Assembly (NCBI RefSeq): GCF_944377805.1
Contig: NZ_CALWFZ010000012.1
Location: 1 to 61,698, forward strand
Length of the DNA stretch: 61,698 nucleotides
Origin: an uncultured Mediterraneibacter sp.
GTDB lineage: Bacteria; Bacillota; Clostridia; Lachnospirales; Lachnospiraceae
Direction: 5' to 3'
Made by a program: the position numbers and the translations under genes. The notes beneath the pieces are model-generated. The model ran no database searches. It was given only the letters and a program-made list of their open reading frames with translations, and had not been told where the DNA came from. Of the stretch, positions 25,459 through 33,157 are shown one piece after another; within the stretch, counting starts at the first letter, position 1; every line of letters begins with the position of its first letter.

Positions 25459-26502
25459 ATGGAAACAGGATTTGTGCGGCATGAGCCGTGTTATGACCGG
25501 ATTTTGTTTGTCCTGACGTTGGACAGAAAGAAGATGAAAGAGCGGATTTTGATTGGGGAAGAATTGCAGGTGCGCTTCCGTTTACAGGGGGATAGGGATG
25601 CGGATGTGCTGTGCGACGCAACCCGTCCGCTCGGTACTTTCCTTTCGGACTTTGAGCATGACCCGGACGGGGAATGGAACCGTTTTGGGCTTGCTCCGCT
25701 GCGGGAAGCTCTGCACTCAAACCGCTGGAAGCAGCCAGCGTTGGAGCAGTCCGCCGGTGACTTCCTCCAAAAGAAATTTGACAGCGGCGATCCTTTGCGG
25801 ATGTATGCGGCTTTTCGGATTTGGAATGGTTATCTTGTAACAAGGGAATATCGGGAACGGGATAAAGCCTGTGACCGCTTCATGGATAAAATGAGCCATT
25901 TTACCATGATGTTTCAGCAGAGAAGCCCTCTGCAATTTGAAAGCGATACTGGCAGGCCAGAACCATTCCATATATCCAGCCGCATTTTCGGCTCCGTACC
26001 GACAGCGGAAACACGGCTTGACCTCTGGTATCCAGACAACCGGCGCACAACGGAATGTGTTGCCGCCTATGCCACGTTTTATCCGCTGATAACCTACTAT
26101 CTGAACCGCCTGAATGACTGGGGGCTGTGCTTCCGAAAGTGCAAAGTCTGCGAGCGTATTTTCCTTGCAAAAAGCCAACGGTATGAGCTGTGCGGCGATA
26201 AGTGCCGGAAGAAGCAGGCGCTTCAAAATAAGCGGGAGTTTGACGAGAGGGCAAGGGAAAACAACTATGATCTGCTCTACAAAAACGAGTGCCAGAACTG
26301 GCGCAACAAGATCAATAAGGCAAAGAAAACAACGGGCTTCCCAACTGACCGGCTGGAAGAAATGCTGACAGCGTTTGAAGCGTTCAAGAAAGAAGCACTG
26401 CAAAGGAAAAAGGCTGTCAAAGAAAAAACAGCCAGCCCGAAAGAGTTTACGGACTGGCTGTATCAGCAGAGTAATATTATTGTGGAACTGATTAATTATT
26501 AA
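25459..26502 (+). CDS. DUF6076-like protein with treble-clef/zinc-knuckle motif, function unknown
   Basis: 347 aa, the only plus-strand gene in the element. Four Cys in CKVCERIFLAKSQRYELCGDKC (about residues 230-251, written here as CKVC...C-x3-C) form a likely zinc site, followed by a basic helical segment (KKQALQNKREFDERAR). This resembles the C-terminal zinc-binding part of CGNR-type RNA/DNA-binding proteins. The N-terminal two thirds are unrecognised. I recall similar proteins annotated as DUF6076, but this is not certain. It has its own consensus promoter and is divergent from the HTH gene. It marks the border between the GC-richer backbone and the AT-rich cargo. Confidence 0.7.
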   Translation: METGFVRHEPCYDRILFVLTLDRKKMKERILIGEELQVRFRLQGDRDADVLCDATRPLGTFLSDFEHDPDGEWNRFGLAPLREALHSNRWKQPALEQSAGDFLQKKFDSGDPLRMYAAFRIWNGYLVTREYRERDKACDRFMDKMSHFTMMFQQRSPLQFESDTGRPEPFHISSRIFGSVPTAETRLDLWYPDNRRTTECVAAYATFYPLITYYLNRLNDWGLCFRKCKVCERIFLAKSQRYELCGDKCRKKQALQNKREFDERARENNYDLLYKNECQNWRNKINKAKKTTGFPTDRLEEMLTAFEAFKKEALQRKKAVKEKTASPKEFTDWLYQQSNIIVELINY

Positions 26503-26507
26503 TAATC

Positions 26508-27638
26508 TCAATTCTGTTTGATGATGCCCCGTGCTTTTAAAATTTCAAAATTGATTGCATCTTCAATATCATTCTTTAACATACGCATATTGGGGTAAGC
26601 GCCTGCTATAATAACTTTTTCAAACAGCTTCAAAACAGAATTATTCTCTATGAGCTTTTTATCCTCGGTATCTACATGTTCCATCAGGCTTGTATAACAT
26701 TTTTCCGCAATTTTAAGTTTATCATCTACGTTAATCGGATTGAAAATCACAACTTTTGAAAATCGGGAATAAATTGGCGTGCCCAAATATTTTTCTGCAT
26801 CCTCTTCTGTCCTGTAATTGGTAGTACATATAATGATACATTTAGAAACATCAACAGAATAGTTTGCGTCAACAAATATACCTTCATCAAACATTTGATA
26901 AAAGGCATTATAGAACGCTGGCGAGACCTTATCAAATTCATCCAAAAGAATGACATTCGAGTTACGTCTAATAAGTTCACGAGCCAAACTATCTTCGCCA
27001 TGATCTGCGCCAAATATGTACTGATAGGCACTATTAGTTTGTTGCATTGAAAACTGAATCCTGACCATATCTGTGCCTAAACAAGAACTGATGTACTTTG
27101 CTGTTTCAGTTTTTCCAATACCGGAATCACCCAGAAACAGAAGGGTAACCGGCCTCTTGCGTTCACTGCTTTTTAAGGAATAGATGGAGGCTAATGCTTG
27201 TTTCATTACATGAGGCTGTCCAATGACTGTCTCATTAAAACCATCTGCCATTTTTCGCATGTCATCAATGGTGACATCTGGATATTGTGTCCTATGTTCT
27301 GTAATGATTTCTTTATCATAATTCTTTTTAATATCCTCATAAATTTTCGTTGGAGGATTACACATCCACAAGTTTTTAATTTGGACCTTTAGGTGCCGTA
27401 GGATATTATTTGAGAATCCAAGAAGTGCCCACTCTCTAATACCACCATAATCATCAGTGTGTATTAGGAGGTTTTCCACGTTCATGGGAGGATCCTTATG
27501 ATCTCCAACACCTTCGATTTTTAAATCCGTCTTATTAATGTGATTTATTACATCGGCTAAAAAATTAATGTTCTCTAAAGATTCCGTTGCTTCCTCAAAA
27601 TCTTTATCTGCGCCCCAATAAATTTCTATCTTATCCAT
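26508..27638 (-). CDS. Clp-like AAA+ ATPase of the defence cargo
   Basis: 376 aa. The AAA+ module has Walker A G170-DSGIGKT, Walker B VILLDEFDK (about 229-237), sensor-1 CTTNY (about 271-275) and a probable arginine finger R292 (YSRFSK). The stretch from FGADHGEDSLAREL to the Walker B region mirrors ClpA/ClpB second modules. There is no N-terminal Clp domain; residues 1-125 are unrecognised. It starts one base inside the stop of the DUF6414-like gene (TGATG), so the two are translated together. In R-M islands such ATPases may drive translocation or remodelling, but no partner role is shown. Confidence 0.85.
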   Translation of the reverse strand: MDKIEIYWGADKDFEEATESLENINFLADVINHINKTDLKIEGVGDHKDPPMNVENLLIHTDDYGGIREWALLGFSNNILRHLKVQIKNLWMCNPPTKIYEDIKKNYDKEIITEHRTQYPDVTIDDMRKMADGFNETVIGQPHVMKQALASIYSLKSSERKRPVTLLFLGDSGIGKTETAKYISSCLGTDMVRIQFSMQQTNSAYQYIFGADHGEDSLARELIRRNSNVILLDEFDKVSPAFYNAFYQMFDEGIFVDANYSVDVSKCIIICTTNYRTEEDAEKYLGTPIYSRFSKVVIFNPINVDDKLKIAEKCYTSLMEHVDTEDKKLIENNSVLKLFEKVIIAGAYPNMRMLKNDIEDAINFEILKARGIIKQN

Positions 27639-28465
27639 CAGACATCCAATACTCCAGCTAATACAACATCATATACTTCAATCTCTTCGGTGGTGGTACT
27701 ATTATCGGAGATTGAAGCATAGTCTACACGTTTTGATATTTTTGTGGTTCCGAACTCAAATTCCTTTTGTACCTGTAAATCAGCCTTATCAATTTGGCCT
27801 ACACGAATAGCATAATATGTAAGTTGCATTTTAGGCAGATCAGACATTGTATAGCTGTTTCTAAATGCGCTACGATTAAATCTCAAAATAACATCTTTGC
27901 CATCAATGGTAGATACAAATTCATAATAACCACGCCCTCTTTCTATTGCTTCTCCAACCTTAGTGATATCAATTTTCATTGCATTACCGTCATCGGTTTT
28001 AATTGGCAACTCTCCATCAATCATACTAAGAAATGGCGCAATTAACATCATATAGGAAAAAGAATTTACTTCTGGCCTAACAGTCATATTGGGAAAGATT
28101 TTAATGCCAGCACAACGTTTATTTTTAGTTCTTCTTTTATCAGCATCAAGCAGAGCAATAAAATCTGCAAGAAGCGTATTTTCAAGAATATTCTTTGCAA
28201 TTCTATCAGACTTTTTAGAAAGATTTGCATTAACGCCAGCTTCTACATTGATTGTCGCACCACTTAAAAAACTAAAAACTTTAGAAAGACCGTTTTTTTC
28301 TGTTCCTATACTGGCATCCGCACCTGCATTCCCTTCAATGTCAGAATTAACTTCGGTTATGAACTCCGTAGTTTTTTTCAGTTCGCCTCCAGCAATAATC
28401 TGCATAAAATCTGCAACAAATGATTCATCAAAATATATAATTTTCAAAAAGTTCTTATTTTCCAT
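27638..28465 (-). CDS. DUF6414-like protein
   Basis: 275 aa. The N-terminus has the pattern IIYFDESFVADFMQIIAGGEL, with hydrophobic/YFDE...GG, which I associate with DUF6414 proteins. Residues about 35-100 contain a glycine-rich low-complexity segment (EGNAGADASIGTEKNGLS) that could be flexible or membrane-active. No catalytic motif is evident. SD AAGGAA precedes the ATG. It lies between the endonuclease and the AAA+ ATPase and is coupled to the latter by a one-base overlap. Function unknown, but the coupling suggests a two-protein machine with the ATPase. Confidence 0.65.
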   Translation of the reverse strand: MENKNFLKIIYFDESFVADFMQIIAGGELKKTTEFITEVNSDIEGNAGADASIGTEKNGLSKVFSFLSGATINVEAGVNANLSKKSDRIAKNILENTLLADFIALLDADKRRTKNKRCAGIKIFPNMTVRPEVNSFSYMMLIAPFLSMIDGELPIKTDDGNAMKIDITKVGEAIERGRGYYEFVSTIDGKDVILRFNRSAFRNSYTMSDLPKMQLTYYAIRVGQIDKADLQVQKEFEFGTTKISKRVDYASISDNSTTTEEIEVYDVVLAGVLDV

Positions 28466-28532
28466 TGTATGCGTTCCTTATTATCTATATGTTTCCAAAG
28501 GAATTTCCCATTATCAGCTTTTCAGCGAGAAT

Positions 28533-29408
28533 CTAGATTAAATATCCTCGCTCAATTCCGTCTGCAATTTTCCCATGCCAATCAGTTTCAAGATACTCCC
28601 GAACTGTAGTAAATAAATGCCAAACGACATCCACATAAATTGGATTTGCAACATACCCTTCAAGATACCGAAATTCTCTATCTGTATTCTTCTGTTTGCG
28701 CAAAATATATATCTGATCCACTTTATATTTTTTTAGGTTCACAGCTTCTGTCAATTTCAAACGCTCTGCAACAACAATATACATTGCATTGGGATTGCGA
28801 CTCTTTAATTGTTCTCCCGCTGTAGAAGCCCCCTCTAACATAGTTTTATCTAGATAAGTTTTACATTCGATAGCTACAGCCGGCATATCAAAGCTCACAT
28901 TATCAACTGAATCCATTCCTGCACATTGAAATTGTGCATTTATTGTAGAACCAATTACAAAATCGTGATCTTTCTTTTCAACAAAAGTATTTGGTGAAGT
29001 AACCATGCTTATGTAATTGGCGCTTCTGAAAAAAATGTCTTTGAAAGCATGAGATTTTCCTATAAGCGCATGCTCTGAGTAGTCCTTTGTCAAATCTTTA
29101 AATAGAAAATACATAAATTCTTCGAGAGCGGAAGAGTGCAAATTAGATCGTGAATCAAAATGTTCTGCATAATGCTGCTGATCTAAAAAATCCTTGTATT
29201 CGTTAAACAATCTGACTCTCTCAGTTATTATAGATTCATCAGTTTCTCGACATACTCGTATAGGCCCACTGATTGCTAAATTAGCCGCTTTCCATTCTTC
29301 ATATTTTAGTCTTATTTCAGCAAGATATTGTTTTGATAATTCATCTCTATATTTCGTAAGATGGTTTTCTTTTTGTAAGATATTGTCTCCATGTACATAT
29401 ACACTCAT
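28533..29408 (-). CDS. Bpu10I-family type II restriction endonuclease
   Basis: 291 aa. Sequence pattern and the adjacent C5 methyltransferase fit Bpu10I/DdeI-type enzymes, which recognise sequences containing CTNAG. A PD-(D/E)xK-like site is visible as D149 (DHDFVIG) and E181-x-K183 in AVAIECKTYLD. Recognition of CTNAG here is inference from family, not seen. Its start lies 2 bp after the methyltransferase stop, with GAGGAAAG upstream. A single subunit is encoded, unlike heterodimeric Bpu10I itself. Confidence 0.85.
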   Translation of the reverse strand: MSVYVHGDNILQKENHLTKYRDELSKQYLAEIRLKYEEWKAANLAISGPIRVCRETDESIITERVRLFNEYKDFLDQQHYAEHFDSRSNLHSSALEEFMYFLFKDLTKDYSEHALIGKSHAFKDIFFRSANYISMVTSPNTFVEKKDHDFVIGSTINAQFQCAGMDSVDNVSFDMPAVAIECKTYLDKTMLEGASTAGEQLKSRNPNAMYIVVAERLKLTEAVNLKKYKVDQIYILRKQKNTDREFRYLEGYVANPIYVDVVWHLFTTVREYLETDWHGKIADGIERGYLI

Positions 29409-29410
29409 TT

Positions 29411-30637
29411 TTATCTTTCCTCATTATTCCACTTTATTTGCTTCAATATATTTTCCGCAATCGCTTTTGCCATCAAAGGCGGAACGGCATTACCAATTTG
29501 ACTATATTGGCAAAGATAAGCTTCTCCTGTTCTTCCTTCTTTCATTAACAGTTTTTTGCTTACTACAGTCGGTTTTCCTAAAAACACATATCTGTCTGGA
29601 AACGACTGTATTCTTGCGCCCTCTCTCGCCGTAAAATTCCTATTCTTGTACGGATGAACAAAATTTCCATAAAATGTAGCAGTTATTGTATGACAAATTC
29701 TATCCGGATGCATTCTTCGGTTGTTTTGGTCATATGGAGAATTGGATACTTCTCCATTACCATTTCTTTTTCTTTGCTTTAACCTATCGTCTGTAATATC
29801 AGAAACTGATTGCCCCCATGTCATCGCAGCAAACCTGTCCACCAATCTCTTGGTATGCTTCATAGCTAAGTGATTATGGAGGCTTGTTGTTCCTTCTCTA
29901 CACCATTTTTGATAATCATTCTCTGCCGATTTAGTATAATCCATAATTTCAGCCCCTTCTCTGGCTTCAATATCTGGCAAATCAGATATTGCTTCCCAAA
30001 GAGTTGGACATTTTTTTAATCCACCTTCACTTATATCAAAGATTGTCATTTGTCCATCAGAACCATCTTTTACATAGTGCGTTTTCTTCGGGAACGGATA
30101 CTTCAACTTCTTTTTTGATGCTATTAAAACAAAACGCTGTCTCATCTGTGGAACTCCATAGTCACTTGCAGTTAAAATAGTGTGTTCAACATAGTAGCCA
30201 AGTTTTTCAAACTCAGCTTTGATTATATCTACAACTTTTTCACCATTTTTTGTTTTTGCTTTTACAATATTGGGAACATTTTCCATTACCAATATTGGAG
30301 GATTAAAAATTCGTGCCATTCTAACAAATTCTGTAAACAAAGAATTTCGTGGATCTTTAGGATCTCCTGCATTTTTAACACACACCGAAAATCCTTGACA
30401 AGGCGGACCACCGATAATAATATCGGGTTTTTCCCTAAGTCTTGAAATCAAATATGACTCATTAAAGGATTCGATATCACCAAGCATCATCACAGCATTA
30501 GGATGATTATATGAAAAAGTATCCGCTGCCCACTTATCGTGTTCTATTGCACCAATAATATCGCATCCTGCCATTTCGAAGCCAAGACTAAATCCTCCAG
30601 CCCCCGAAAATACATCAAACACTTTTGGTTTTCCCAT
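29411..30637 (-). CDS. DNA (cytosine-5) methyltransferase
   Basis: 408 aa. All main C5 motifs are in order: motif I DVFSGAGGFSLGF (8-20), motif IV GGPPCQGFS with catalytic Cys80, motif VI MENVPN (Glu119), motif VIII QMRQRFVLIA, a target-recognition region at about 215-330, and motif X near the end (SQIGNAVPPLMAKAIAENIL; IGNAVPP is diagnostic). It protects host DNA against the endonuclease encoded next. AGGAG precedes the ATG, and it follows the XRE gene by 3 bp. Confidence 0.95.
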   Translation of the reverse strand: MGKPKVFDVFSGAGGFSLGFEMAGCDIIGAIEHDKWAADTFSYNHPNAVMMLGDIESFNESYLISRLREKPDIIIGGPPCQGFSVCVKNAGDPKDPRNSLFTEFVRMARIFNPPILVMENVPNIVKAKTKNGEKVVDIIKAEFEKLGYYVEHTILTASDYGVPQMRQRFVLIASKKKLKYPFPKKTHYVKDGSDGQMTIFDISEGGLKKCPTLWEAISDLPDIEAREGAEIMDYTKSAENDYQKWCREGTTSLHNHLAMKHTKRLVDRFAAMTWGQSVSDITDDRLKQRKRNGNGEVSNSPYDQNNRRMHPDRICHTITATFYGNFVHPYKNRNFTAREGARIQSFPDRYVFLGKPTVVSKKLLMKEGRTGEAYLCQYSQIGNAVPPLMAKAIAENILKQIKWNNEER

Positions 30638-30640
30638 ATA

Positions 30641-30853
30641 TTACTCCTGTATATTATCCGTAAATTCTAGAATATCATCAACCCCACATTTTAAAGCTGT
30701 GCAAATTTTTTCAATGCTTTCTATTGAAATGTATTCATCACGCTTGAGGCGAGTAATAATATTGGCACTAATTCCAGCCATCTTTTTTAACTGAACGTTC
30801 GTAATTTTCCTATCAATCATTATATGAAAAAGTTTGTCATAACAAACTGCCAT
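30641..30853 (-). CDS. XRE-family regulator (probable controller protein of the R-M system)
   Basis: 70 aa. A compact Cro/CI helix-turn-helix with NVQLKKMAGISANIITRLKR and the YISIESIEKICTALKCGVDDIL tail. GCAGGAGG precedes the ATG. It is the first gene of the methyltransferase-endonuclease operon, where C-proteins usually delay endonuclease expression. The dyad at 30892-30907 upstream is a plausible operator. Confidence 0.88.
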   Translation of the reverse strand: MAVCYDKLFHIMIDRKITNVQLKKMAGISANIITRLKRDEYISIESIEKICTALKCGVDDILEFTDNIQE

Positions 30854-30891
30854 ACTGCACCTCCTGCTTTAGGGTTATTGTTATTTATAAT

Positions 30892-30907
30892 ATCACGAAA
30901 ACGTGAT
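30892..30907. promoter_or_regulatory. operator-like dyad upstream of the XRE gene
   Basis: Perfect inverted repeat ATCACG-AAAA-CGTGAT, 39 bp upstream of the XRE start codon. A second, weaker dyad AATTCT...AGAATT spans 30914-30939. Likely autoregulatory site for the R-M operon. Confidence 0.6.
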
Positions 30908-30956
30908 TTTTTCAATTCTCAATTTGTATTTTCAGAATTATGAGTTTATAAGTCTA

Positions 30957-30989
30957 AGAAAAACGGGAATAGGCATCCCTACTCCCGTA
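30957..30989 (-). terminator. terminator of the unknown cargo gene
   Basis: Minus strand stem ACGGGAGTAGG-GATG-CCTATTCCCGT (one mismatch) followed by TTTTT, 33 bp after the stop at 31022. Confidence 0.8.
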
Positions 30990-31021
30990 CTATAAGTTAT
31001 TCCATAAAACTTCATATATAC

Positions 31022-31849
31022 TTAATAATTTTGTTTAAGAACCTCAATCTGTTTGGAACGTTCAATATTATCTAATTCCAGGAAAGAAAGCAAACTTAAT
31101 TGGTAAATTTCATCATACCAAAATTCCAATTCTTTAATAGGCATATTAGCTGTATGCTCCTTATAATTTTTAGAATTGGGATCACAATTATTGTGCCGAA
31201 TATTCATACTGTTATACAAAAAGAATATATTATTCTCTAATGTTTTATTAATACTCCTAAGTGCTTCTCTCTTAGATTCTAATTGGTCTGCTAATAAAAG
31301 GATAATAGACTTCTTGGCTTCAATATTTCCTTGTAACGCATGATGATTATATTCAATTACTTTATACGATAATGTAGGAGAGACTATCTCTGATACAGCA
31401 ATAGCCTCTTGAGATTTAGGGACCATAATTGTAATGCTATCTTTTTGAGTCATCATATATCCTATTAATTCAATTACTTTCATAACCTGTTGTAGATAAA
31501 CTTGCTGAGGTGCATTTATTCCTGCATACATCAATGACATATTACAATTCAAATACAAAACCAAATTATATGTATATTCACAAAATAACACTAAATAATT
31601 CAAGTTAAAATTACTCGGTACTTTTTCAAAATGAATATCATAAAAATCATCAAAATCATCCAAACTTAAACATGTTCCACGAAATGGAACATTCATAAAG
31701 TTCGCAGCACAGTGTTCTTTAAGAGAATAATAATTGCCATACATATCCTGAATTTTCTGAAGATAAAACGAACTATATAGACGATCATATTCTCTTTTTA
31801 TATCAATATTGGCAGTTTCCAAAATTTGTGCAAAATTTCTCCGTTCCAC
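31022..31849 (-). CDS. unknown cargo protein with RHNN motif
   Basis: 275 aa, starting at GTG 31849 with AGGAG about 7 bases upstream; no closely placed ATG. I do not recognise the family. It is rich in aromatic and long helical segments, probably cytosolic. The conserved-looking piece YNSMNIRHNNCDP (R218, H219) resembles Arg-His motifs in HEPN-type or other defence proteins, but the spacing is not the canonical RX4-6H. It is the outermost cargo gene, next to attR, very AT-rich, with its own terminator. Association with the R-M island suggests a defence role, which is inference. Confidence 0.6.
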   Translation of the reverse strand: MERRNFAQILETANIDIKREYDRLYSSFYLQKIQDMYGNYYSLKEHCAANFMNVPFRGTCLSLDDFDDFYDIHFEKVPSNFNLNYLVLFCEYTYNLVLYLNCNMSLMYAGINAPQQVYLQQVMKVIELIGYMMTQKDSITIMVPKSQEAIAVSEIVSPTLSYKVIEYNHHALQGNIEAKKSIILLLADQLESKREALRSINKTLENNIFFLYNSMNIRHNNCDPNSKNYKEHTANMPIKELEFWYDEIYQLSLLSFLELDNIERSKQIEVLKQNY

Positions 31850-31944
31850 TTGGTATCTCCTTTGTTAAACAAATATTCGTATTTCGTGCTTCTCTTATCC
31901 TACTTTATCACATCATGTTTATCACATCAAGGCTCTTTCAAAAA

Positions 31945-31965
31945 TGGTGTAGTAGTGGTGTAGTA
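31945..31965 (+). repeat. paired arm-type integrase sites, right end
   Basis: TGGTGTAGTA at 31945-31954 and 31956-31965 (period 11), in the same orientation as the left pair, about 60-80 bp inside the right core. A third copy with one mismatch lies at 20284-20293 near xis. Confidence 0.6.
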
Positions 31966-32022
31966 AGCGCCCTTGTGCTTCATGGAATCATTGATTTTAC
32001 TGGCTTTTTCGGGACTTTTCAA

Positions 32023-32058
32023 GATACTGCCGTGGCAGACAAATAGTATTTTTATCAT
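32023..32058. repeat. attR-side core of the element
   Basis: Aligns without gaps with 18399-18434; the ATG of ptp is conserved in both. The flank from 32059 outward is the native upstream region of ptp, and up to 32246 it contains no other recognisable gene. Confidence 0.75.
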
Positions 32059-32246
32059 ATCTCTTATATCCTTTTCTATTTTTGCGAATTCTTGTGTTTT
32101 GCCCTAAATCAAGTGGGTAATTCCATTTAACGTCTTCGGCACATATTCTTCAATCCTGATTGCCCACCAGTAAAGTCGGGCGGGGCTGTCAGCGGCGGCG
32201 CGTATGCGCCATTTATCTTAACAGTTGACCGGATCGGCTGGCTTTG

Positions 32247-32824
32247 TTACATGGGGTAAAAGCCAAATTTGTTTAGCTGATACCATTCCAAACGTGATTG
32301 TTCCGATTTCACCTCTAATATCTCCATTATTTTTTTTTTGCAAACTCTAATGTCGCAGAACCATTAGCTGTGATAATATTGCTATCAGAAACAGCTTGCG
32401 CTTCCAGAAAATTGTTATCGCCCTTGTAATGAGGTGCTTGCGTTTTCATAAATTCAAGGGTATTTCCAGAATGTTTTATTGTATCCAAATAACCGTTTTC
32501 TGCCATAAAATTTACCGCATTACAAATTGCGCCAACGGGAATATGCTTGTTGACTGCGTAATCGACAACCGGTAATATGCCATTATTTTTTTGCTCTATC
32601 CATGCCGTCCCGCCTGTTAAAATTAGCAGACTAAAATCGCTTGGATAATCATTGATGGAATAATCGGGAATTACATGAAAACCACCCATAGACACTTTCG
32701 CTTTTTTATCAAACCCAATCGTTTTTACAGTATAGCCCGTATCTGGCGCATTGAGTTCGGCGCAGATATATGCTGGCTCCCAGTCTGCGAAACCGTCAAA
32801 AATAAACACTAACACTTCTTTCAT
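32247..32824 (-). pseudogene. DJ-1/PfpI-family protein, frameshifted in an A10 tract (possible phase-variable gene)
   Basis: The first frame from ATG 32824 gives 165 aa: a class I glutamine-amidotransferase-like fold with the nucleophile elbow GAICNAVNF (Cys101). It ends ...ATLEFAKKK at 32327, inside a run of ten A (plus-strand T at 32330-32339). In another frame the missing end continues as IMEILEVKSEQSRLEWYQL and FGFYPM to a TAA at 32247-32249, exactly what the family C-terminus should look like. One extra A, or two fewer, restores the full-length protein. Either a sequencing or indel error, a decayed gene, or slipped-strand phase variation. Family members are glyoxalase/deglycase-like or unknown. 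Confidence 0.8.
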
Positions 32825-32849
32825 AATCTGTTACCACCTTTCCGCAAAC

Positions 32850-32889
32850 ATTATACAATACAAAAGGTGACAGCTCATGTGTCACCTTT
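32850..32889 (-). promoter_or_regulatory. promoter with strong dyad upstream of the PfpI gene
   Basis: On the minus strand a perfect 10-bp dyad AAAGGTGACA-N7-TGTCACCTTT (32863-32889) lies just upstream of a consensus -10 box TATAAT (plus 32850-32855). No good -35 is seen at 17 bp. The position of the dyad suggests control by a repressor or a MerR-like activator. Confidence 0.5.
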
Positions 32890-32980
32890 CATACAAATGA
32901 TTAATACTTTTTAAATTCTTGAACGGTTATTTTATCAACCTCGGCAAGAACACATAGTAAACCTATTAAACGTTGTATCC

Positions 32981-33115
32981 TCATAGTGATTTACCTTTCG
33001 CATTTTCTTCATGCGCTAATTGTATCGTGTCAAAAAGATTTTTTCCTTCTGAGCATAAGACTCGTACTCTTCTGTCTGAAATTCCCCACTTCTCTGCCGC
33101 TTGTTTCACTGACAT
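32981..33115 (-). pseudogene. remnant of a small helix-turn-helix protein gene
   Basis: Reads MSVKQAAEKWGISDRRVRVL followed by CSEGK, the N-terminal HTH of small proteins that often accompany Fic or other toxin-like genes. The frame then leaves the expected sequence (usually ...GKIxGVxRxGxxWxIP) and stops after 44 residues. Probably truncated by deletion. Nothing else is seen in 32890-33230 except the repeats listed next. Confidence 0.5.
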
Positions 33116-33157
33116 ATATATAAGTATTTCATCTCGCCTAGATAATAATATACTCTA

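Larger units (their letters stand above)
18399..32058. mobile_element. integrative and mobilizable element inserted in the 5' end of ptp
   Basis: About 13.6 kb. The core 18399-18434 (reading GATATTGCCGTGGC... to TCAT) is repeated at 32023-32058 with no gaps and few mismatches, an offset of 13,624 bp. Paired TGGTGTAGTA arm-type repeats lie inside both ends. Contents in order: Tn916-type integrase and excisionase, iteron array, VapE-like helicase, CHC2 primase, MobA/MobL relaxase, DUF3847 protein, oriT, HTH protein, and a zinc-finger protein. Then follows visibly AT-richer cargo: a Clp-like ATPase, a DUF6414-like protein, Bpu10I-type R-M genes, an XRE regulator and an unknown protein. No type IV secretion genes are present, so it must borrow a conjugation machine. 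Confidence 0.85.
31927..32058 (-). pseudogene. displaced 5' end of ptp fused to element sequence (attR side)
   Basis: ATG at 32058 begins MIKILFVCHG, the N-terminus of the phosphatase with its catalytic Cys. The frame then runs into element DNA and stops at 31927 after 43 residues. A good SD (AAAAGGAT) precedes it, so the original ptp promoter and translation start may now produce this short chimera and read on toward the 31849 gene. Confidence 0.6.

Noticed and set aside
25717-26511. 264-codon minus-strand frame opposite the zinc-finger gene
   Set aside because: The plus-strand frame has a consensus promoter, an SD and a coherent Cys4 motif; the minus frame is Phe/Cys-rich noise.
18399-32058. 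Complete conjugative element of the Tn916 type
   Set aside because: Int and Xis are Tn916-like, but no FtsK-like coupling protein, VirB4-like ATPase or other secretion genes are present; the relaxase is MobA/MobL. It is mobilizable, not self-transmissible.
18399-32058. Prophage
   Set aside because: No capsid, terminase, portal, tail or lysis genes. VapE-like helicase and primase also occur in phages and satellites but here accompany a relaxase and oriT.
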